A stretch of DNA of 64,000 bases. Source: Shouchella oshimensis. Lineage in GTDB: Bacteria; Bacillota; Bacilli; Bacillales; Bacillaceae_D. How positions within the stretch are numbered: position 1 is the stretch's first letter; the number at the start of each line of letters is the position of its first letter. The notes beneath the pieces are model-generated. The model was given only the letters and a program-made list of their open reading frames with translations, was not told where the DNA came from and did not search any database. The position numbers and the translations under genes are program-made. This document shows positions 55,395 through 64,000 of the stretch, in pieces. The DNA is taken from contig NZ_KV917380.1 of assembly GCF_002019765.1 (NCBI RefSeq), positions 2,074,700 through 2,138,699 of the forward strand, given 5' to 3'.

Positions 55395-56230
55395 TGAAAA
55401 CAAAAACGGGACGGAAACATTTGTTAGGTAAAGTAAGCATGTATGGTTTTTTACTCGTCTTTTTAGTGATTTCAGTATTTCCATTTTATTGGATGTTCAT
55501 CGGTGCGACCAACCCATCTTCTTCCATGTTTTCAAGTCCACCGACGTTTATACCTGGCAGTCACTTTATGGAGAACTTAAGAAACTTAGATCAGAATGTA
55601 GGCATTTGGCGGGTATTATTTAATTCACTAGTAGTGGCAAGCTTATACGTTGTGCTTGCATTAGCGATAAGTACCACAGCCGCTTACGCCTTTGCAAAAT
55701 TTACTTTTAAAGGGCGAAATGTTATTTTTACAGTGTTTTTGCTATCCATGATGATACCGTATCAAGCTACATTAATTCCTTTATTTCAAATGATGGCTAA
55801 CTTCAATTTATTAAATACGTATTTTGCATTAATTGCGCCTCAACTTTGCTATCCATTTGCCATTTTTCTGATGCGACAAAATTTTTTATCTTTTCCTACA
55901 GAGTTATTAGAATCAGCACGCTTAGATGGAGCAGGGGAATGGAGAATTTTTATGCAGATCGTATTACCATCCATGAAGCCAGCTTTAGCAGCCACATCCA
56001 TTTTCCTCTTTATGTTTCAATGGAACAATTTCATGTGGCCCCTTATCGCCATTCGAACACCTGATATGTATACATTTCCAGTAGCCCTTTCAACGTTAAG
56101 CGGGGTATCGTATACGGATTACGGTCAAGTTATGATGGGTATTACAATAGCAACTGTACCAATTCTGATCTTTTTCTTAGCTATGCAAAAGCACTTTATT
56201 TCTGGCATGCTAGGAAGTGCTTTAAAATAA
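55394..56230 (+). CDS. Sugar ABC transporter permease 2 (MalG/UgpE type), 278 aa
   Basis: Six membrane segments with the motif ELLESARLDGAGEWRIFMQI (about residues 172-192) and the typical start PFYWMFIGATNPSSSMFSSP. It overlaps the first permease by 1 bp (TAATG). The missing nucleotide-binding subunit is probably a shared MsmX-type ATPase encoded elsewhere, as in B. subtilis. Confidence 0.9.
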   Translation: MKTKTGRKHLLGKVSMYGFLLVFLVISVFPFYWMFIGATNPSSSMFSSPPTFIPGSHFMENLRNLDQNVGIWRVLFNSLVVASLYVVLALAISTTAAYAFAKFTFKGRNVIFTVFLLSMMIPYQATLIPLFQMMANFNLLNTYFALIAPQLCYPFAIFLMRQNFLSFPTELLESARLDGAGEWRIFMQIVLPSMKPALAATSIFLFMFQWNNFMWPLIAIRTPDMYTFPVALSTLSGVSYTDYGQVMMGITIATVPILIFFLAMQKHFISGMLGSALK

Positions 56231-56241
56231 GATTCACGTTT

Positions 56242-56275
56242 AGAGAATAACCATTCATGTTATTCTCTTTTTTTG
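56242..56275 (+). terminator. Terminator of the sugar ABC operon
   Basis: 10-bp stem AGAGAATAAC / GTTATTCTCT with 7-nt loop followed by T7. Confidence 0.9.
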
Positions 56276-56433
56276 TTCATAATAGTACTGCTGGAATCTG
56301 CGTATAGTTTTTCACAATTGAATTGTACACTTATTGTCTGGTAAAAGCTATTAACACTTTGATTGTTTCCGTTTATACTCCATTTAGGTTATGAGATACT
56401 GTGCAAAATTATATTCTGTAAGGAGCAATCTTT

Positions 56434-58521
56434 GTGGTTCTTGATCAACGACGCATAACCATCTTATCTTATTTACATTCAGCGAAAAAACCGATTGATC
56501 CTGCTGAGTTAGCAACGCGTCTTGGTGTGTCAAAACGTACGCTTTATAACGATTTTAATGAAATTGATTATTGGTTGTTAGAAAATCAAGTACATCCTAT
56601 AAAACGTGAATATCGTAAAGGCATATCTTTAACTTCCGACACGAAGACAAGTCTAGTTAATTTAGTTGCATTAAAAAAACAATGGGATTATCGATTTACT
56701 CAAAAAGAACGGCAGTACATCATTGTAGCCAGTGTATTGCTGCAACCACCAAACACAACCGCTAAAGCGTTAATGGATCTCATTCAAGTAAGTCGTGGAA
56801 CCTTGTTTAAAGATTTAACTGCTGTTTCACAATTTCTCCACGATCATCATGTTGAGCTGCTTCATTCAAAACAAGATGGATATCGTATAGTTGGAGCCGA
56901 TTATGATGTGTGGCGGGTGATTCAAAAAGTTATATTCGTTATCGCCGATGAAGATTTTATTGAAGTAAGGTCGTTGCTATTTAATCAAGTAGAAGCTGGA
57001 ATAACGAATACAGAACTACAGTTTCAAAATGAAATTAAACAATTGGAGCAAGCGTTATCGCTAACATTCAATGAGCAAGTAGCAACGTCTTTAAAGCTTA
57101 CCCTTCTTTTCTTATCTAATCGATCTTTTGAAAAGCTTTGGATAGAAGTAGAAGAACAGCAAGTACTTCTTCATACACAGGCTTATAAGGTTGTTGATCA
57201 AATGGCCGAACGTCTTGTTCATCAAGGATTTCGTTTATTTAAGCAACCAGAGTGCATACTATTTGTTATTCGGCTGTTAAGCTCCCGGGTAACGGATATT
57301 CATACTCGTGATCGACAAGACGAACAAACGGATGTGTTGACGTTAACAAAAGAAATCATTGAGCGGTTTGAATACCATAGTGGAGTTAATTTTCACGAAA
57401 AAGAGCGCTTGTACAAGAATTTAGTGGCACACATCAAACCTGCCTATTACAGATTAAAGTATAATGAACAACTCAATCACCGGTATTTACCGCTTATTGA
57501 ACACCAACTTAAAGAAATCTATACGTTGACTGAAAAAGCTTTAAAACCACTTGAAGAATACGTGAATCGACCAATTCCAAGGGAAGAAGTTGCCCTTATT
57601 GCGATGCACTTTGGTGGGTGGATTAATCGAAAAAGGGAAAATCGAAAAAAAGCGTATAAAGCGGTTGTTGTTTGTGAGAATGGTATTGCTGCGTCATCAA
57701 TGCTTTTCTCTCAATTAGAAGTCTTATTACCGGAAGTAGAATTTCTTACGTATATCCCAATACGTTTGTTTAACAAGTATGAGAAAAAAGTAGATCTCGC
57801 CTTTTCTACAACTTTTATAAGCGAATCCCTCATTCCGATTATCTACGTTCCGGCAATTCTTGGAGATCGAGAAAAGGCACATATCTTTCGTGAGTTACAA
57901 AGCTTTTTGGATCCTGAACGCTTAAAACAGTCTGAATTTGAAAGCGTTCTGCATATTATTGAAAAAAATGCTGATATTCGTGATAGACAAGCATTAATTC
58001 ATCAACTAGAACCATTCTTTCGCCCAACTAGATTAAGACTTGAGGTGTATAAACCGATGTTACATGAGATAGTAGACAAGAGCATGATTCAGGTTCAGCC
58101 TACCGTTTCTTCCTGGCAGGAAGCGATTACGATAGCTGCTCAGCCGCTATTACAAAAAGAATCGATTGTTGAATCCTATATTCATGCCATGATTAATAAT
58201 GTAACAACGAACGGACCCTATATTGTGATCGCACCTTCCATTGCGATGCCACATGCAAGACCTGAAGAAGGCGTTAATAAGCTTGGGATCAGTATATTGA
58301 AACTAAATGAACCTGTTTCTTTTTCTAATGAAGCCAAGCATAATGCACAAATTATCATCGTTTTAGCGGCCATTGATAATGAGACCCATCTCAAAGCGTT
58401 ATCCCAACTCTCTGAGCTGCTTTCAGAACAGAAAAACGTTCAAGACATTTTGGCAAGTACATCAGCTTCACAAATTGAAACCATTCTTCATAAGGAGAAT
58501 GAAGGAGGACAAGAACAATGA
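56434..58521 (+). CDS. PRD-containing PTS-regulated transcriptional activator, 695 aa
   Basis: BglG/MtlR-type regulator. N-terminal DNA-binding domains (HTH_11, PAELATRLGVSKRTLYNDF, then a second HTH with RGTLFKDLTAV) are followed by two PRD domains (about residues 190-400, with IAMHFGGW). Then come a PTS EIIB-like domain (VVVCENGIAASSM, Cys about residue 411) and an EIIA-type domain whose phospho-His is in IAMPHARPEEGV (about residue 608). Phosphorylation by PTS proteins adjusts its activity. The GTG start follows AAGGAGC. It overlaps the EIIB gene by 4 bp and likely activates its own operon. Confidence 0.9.
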   Translation: MVLDQRRITILSYLHSAKKPIDPAELATRLGVSKRTLYNDFNEIDYWLLENQVHPIKREYRKGISLTSDTKTSLVNLVALKKQWDYRFTQKERQYIIVASVLLQPPNTTAKALMDLIQVSRGTLFKDLTAVSQFLHDHHVELLHSKQDGYRIVGADYDVWRVIQKVIFVIADEDFIEVRSLLFNQVEAGITNTELQFQNEIKQLEQALSLTFNEQVATSLKLTLLFLSNRSFEKLWIEVEEQQVLLHTQAYKVVDQMAERLVHQGFRLFKQPECILFVIRLLSSRVTDIHTRDRQDEQTDVLTLTKEIIERFEYHSGVNFHEKERLYKNLVAHIKPAYYRLKYNEQLNHRYLPLIEHQLKEIYTLTEKALKPLEEYVNRPIPREEVALIAMHFGGWINRKRENRKKAYKAVVVCENGIAASSMLFSQLEVLLPEVEFLTYIPIRLFNKYEKKVDLAFSTTFISESLIPIIYVPAILGDREKAHIFRELQSFLDPERLKQSEFESVLHIIEKNADIRDRQALIHQLEPFFRPTRLRLEVYKPMLHEIVDKSMIQVQPTVSSWQEAITIAAQPLLQKESIVESYIHAMINNVTTNGPYIVIAPSIAMPHARPEEGVNKLGISILKLNEPVSFSNEAKHNAQIIIVLAAIDNETHLKALSQLSELLSEQKNVQDILASTSASQIETILHKENEGGQEQ

Positions 58522-58784
58522 AAAAAGTATTAGTTGTATGTGGAAATGGATTAGGAAGTTCTATGATTGTTGAAATGAATGCAAAGCAAGTTTTAAAGGA
58601 TTTAGATAAACAAGCAGATGTGTCTCACACAGATTTAACAACAGCAAAAACTGAAAACGCGGACTTATATATTGGTTCAGAAGAGATTGTTTCCAATTTA
58701 AGAGATGGTTCTCGAAACGTAGTGGGCCTAAAAAACCTACTGGATAAAAATGAATTACGAGAAGTCCTAAACCAACATGTATAA
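58518..58784 (+). CDS. PTS EIIB component, ascorbate/lactose-type, 88 aa
   Basis: A single EIIB domain. The phosphorylated Cys lies in VVCGNGLGSSMIVEMN (about residue 8), the UlaB-type loop. It takes the phosphate from the EIIA domain and passes it to the substrate on EIIC. The gene is coupled to the activator by ATGA. Confidence 0.88.
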   Translation: MKKVLVVCGNGLGSSMIVEMNAKQVLKDLDKQADVSHTDLTTAKTENADLYIGSEEIVSNLRDGSRNVVGLKNLLDKNELREVLNQHV

Positions 58785-58804
58785 GCTAAAGGAGGTCGTC
58801 ACCA

Positions 58805-60166
58805 ATGGTTGATTTCATCATGAATGATCTCTTAGGTACTCCTGAACTACTTGTTGGTCTTTTTGCACTCATCGGCTTACTTGCTCAGAGAAAAGCAGTT
58901 GCCGATGTAGTGTCAGGAACCCTAAAAACCGTACTTGGCTTTGTTATTTTAGGAGCAGGTGCCATGGTCATTACACAGTCATTAGATCAATTTAGTGCGA
59001 TGTTTAATCACGCATTCGATGTAAACGGTGTCATACCGAATAACGAAGTAATTGTTGCCATAGCGCAAGATGCATTTGGTACTGAAACAGCGATGATCAT
59101 GTTATTCGGGATGATGGCAAATATTCTGTTTGCTCGTATTACACCCTTTAAGTATATCTTTTTAACTGGACACCACATCATGTTTATGGCTTGCTTGATA
59201 GCCGTCATTTTGACTACTGCTGGTATGGCTGGAGTTCCAATGGTCGTACTAGGCGCTATTATCTTAGGATCTTTAATGGTGCTTCTACCAGCTATGCTTC
59301 AACCTTTCACTCGTGAGATTACGGGTTCTGATGATATTGCTGTTGGTCATTTTGGGTCTTTCGGCTATTATGCCTCTGCTACAATCGGAAAATGGTTTGG
59401 CAATAAAGAAAAATCTACTGAAGATATAAAAGTGCCAAAATCACTTGGTTTCTTAAGAGATACGACAGTTGCTGTATCCTTAACAATGGTTATTTTATTC
59501 GTTGTCGTTTCACTATTTACAGGAAGTGAATTTATTGAATCACAGTTGAGTGGCGGCCAAAACTTTCTTGTGTTCTCTTTAATGCAAGCATTGGCCTTCG
59601 CGGCTGGCGTATACATCATTCTCACAGGTGTACGAATGTTGCTTGGAGAAATTGTTCCGGCTTTTAAAGGAATCGCTGACAAAATTGTACCAAATGCAAA
59701 GCCAGCACTTGATGCACCTGCTGTTTTCCCATTTGCAAACAACGCTGTTATTATAGGATTTTTGTTTAGTTTCGCAGCTGGTTTAATCAGTATGATGTTT
59801 CTACCACTCTTTGGCTTAGCAGTAATAGTACCAGGACTTGTACCGCATTTCTTTACAGGTGCAGCAGCTGGAGTTTTCGGAAATGCTACTGGTGGAAGAC
59901 GGGGAGCCATTATTGGTGCTATGGTAAATGGAGTTTTTATTAGCTTTTTACCAGCACTACTATTACCTGTCCTCGGAGATCTCGGTTTCCAAAGTACGAC
60001 GTTTGGTGATTCAGACTTTGGAGTAGTAGGGATTGCACTTGGCATACTTAGCCAACAAATAAATTCGACTATTGCATTCACGGTTATCGTCTTAGCTGTT
60101 ATCGCAGGCTTTTTCTTAATTGGAATAAAAACGAGGAAAAAACCATCTGAGACAAACCACTCATAA
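58805..60166 (+). CDS. PTS EIIC component, UlaA-like, 453 aa
   Basis: Membrane transporter of the ascorbate (Ula/SgaT) class with about eleven hydrophobic segments. Typical elements are TGHHIMFMACLIAVILTTAG, FGSFGYYASATIGKWFG and GAAAGVFGNATGGRRGAIIG. The substrate may be L-ascorbate or another sugar acid; no ula catabolic enzymes are next to it. It starts after AAAGGAGG. The only EIIA candidate here is the one fused to the activator. Confidence 0.88.
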   Translation: MVDFIMNDLLGTPELLVGLFALIGLLAQRKAVADVVSGTLKTVLGFVILGAGAMVITQSLDQFSAMFNHAFDVNGVIPNNEVIVAIAQDAFGTETAMIMLFGMMANILFARITPFKYIFLTGHHIMFMACLIAVILTTAGMAGVPMVVLGAIILGSLMVLLPAMLQPFTREITGSDDIAVGHFGSFGYYASATIGKWFGNKEKSTEDIKVPKSLGFLRDTTVAVSLTMVILFVVVSLFTGSEFIESQLSGGQNFLVFSLMQALAFAAGVYIILTGVRMLLGEIVPAFKGIADKIVPNAKPALDAPAVFPFANNAVIIGFLFSFAAGLISMMFLPLFGLAVIVPGLVPHFFTGAAAGVFGNATGGRRGAIIGAMVNGVFISFLPALLLPVLGDLGFQSTTFGDSDFGVVGIALGILSQQINSTIAFTVIVLAVIAGFFLIGIKTRKKPSETNHS

Positions 60167-60201
60167 CTAAAAATAAAATTTTTTCAATCCACTTTAATTC
60201 A

Positions 60202-60238
60202 AGCTCAGATCCTTTCGTATCTGGGCTTTTTTTGTTTT
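60202..60238 (+). terminator. Terminator of the PTS operon
   Basis: 9-bp stem AGCTCAGAT / ATCTGGGCT (one G-U pair) with 8-nt loop followed by T7. Confidence 0.85.
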
Positions 60239-60401
60239 TACTTTGCAACAAAATTTGGCCCTTTATAAACATGCATGTACACTCTTTAAATCTAAAATGA
60301 AAAATCGTCAGGATTTCATCTTGTCCCATTCACAACTAAAAAATTTATGAATACTATTTAGAAAGCCTTTTTTTCCTACATATAAAAATACATTTGTATA
60401 A

Positions 60402-64000
<3,599 letters not shown>

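Overview
The window looks like chromosomal DNA of a spore-forming, motile, low-GC Gram-positive bacterium of the Bacillaceae, probably one of the alkaliphilic or halotolerant genera near Shouchella/Alkalihalobacillus. The genus is inference. The family rests on strong AGGAGG-type ribosome binding sites, frequent TTG/GTG starts, B. subtilis-like gene sets (CoA-binding protein-parE-parC, yteA, ytvI, yitT, dbpA), a Rap-Phr quorum module and exosporium-type collagen-like proteins. No rRNA, tRNA or CRISPR was seen. No gene-free stretch exceeds about 300 bases.

Bases 1-20,600 are mostly core genome: a partial membrane protein, a Xer-type recombinase preceded by a 50-bp inverted repeat, a 2,4-dienoyl-CoA reductase, an OpuC-type osmolyte ABC transporter with permease and binding protein fused, topoisomerase IV (parE-parC), a DksA-like protein, YtvI, the flagellar stator motAB with a sigma-D-like promoter, YitT, an MFS transporter, MsrA, DbpA and a metallo-hydrolase. 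An intact IS3/IS150-type element at 19,151-20,620 sits exactly in the loop of what was a Rho-independent terminator between two convergent genes.

Bases 20,600-31,100 hold an amino-acid racemase divergent from a MocR-type regulator, a TetR-controlled oligopeptide/nickel-type ABC transporter operon, and a TetR-DUF418 membrane protein pair controlled from a 44-bp palindrome. Bases 31,300-33,300 are a spore-surface module: a BclB-type collagen-like glycoprotein convergent with a cupin gene that has a good sigma-K-like promoter.

Bases 33,400-48,300 form a long catabolic island. It has a GAF-PucR-type activator, an aldehyde dehydrogenase, a beta-hydroxyacid dehydrogenase, a DUF3100 membrane pair, an IclR regulator, an SDR, a PPC/DUF296 protein, an acyl-CoA ligase, a thiolase with its DUF35 partner, a FAD-linked 2-hydroxyacid oxidase and a TRAP transporter. 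This looks like import, CoA activation and thiolytic cleavage of an unidentified carboxylic acid, and it is the best candidate here for an undescribed pathway.

Bases 48,400-60,200 contain a Rap phosphatase with a Phr precursor carrying three copies of the same pentapeptide, a LacI-controlled sugar module (oxidoreductase, aldo-keto reductase and ABC importer without an ATPase) whose two divergent promoters carry the same 12-bp operator, and an ascorbate-type PTS with its PRD activator.

From 60,414 to the right edge, the plus strand is one open frame encoding a giant collagen-like protein of more than 1,195 residues. It is almost entirely Gly-X-Thr and contains a perfect 297-bp tandem duplication. 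A long antisense frame over it is an artefact of the repeat.
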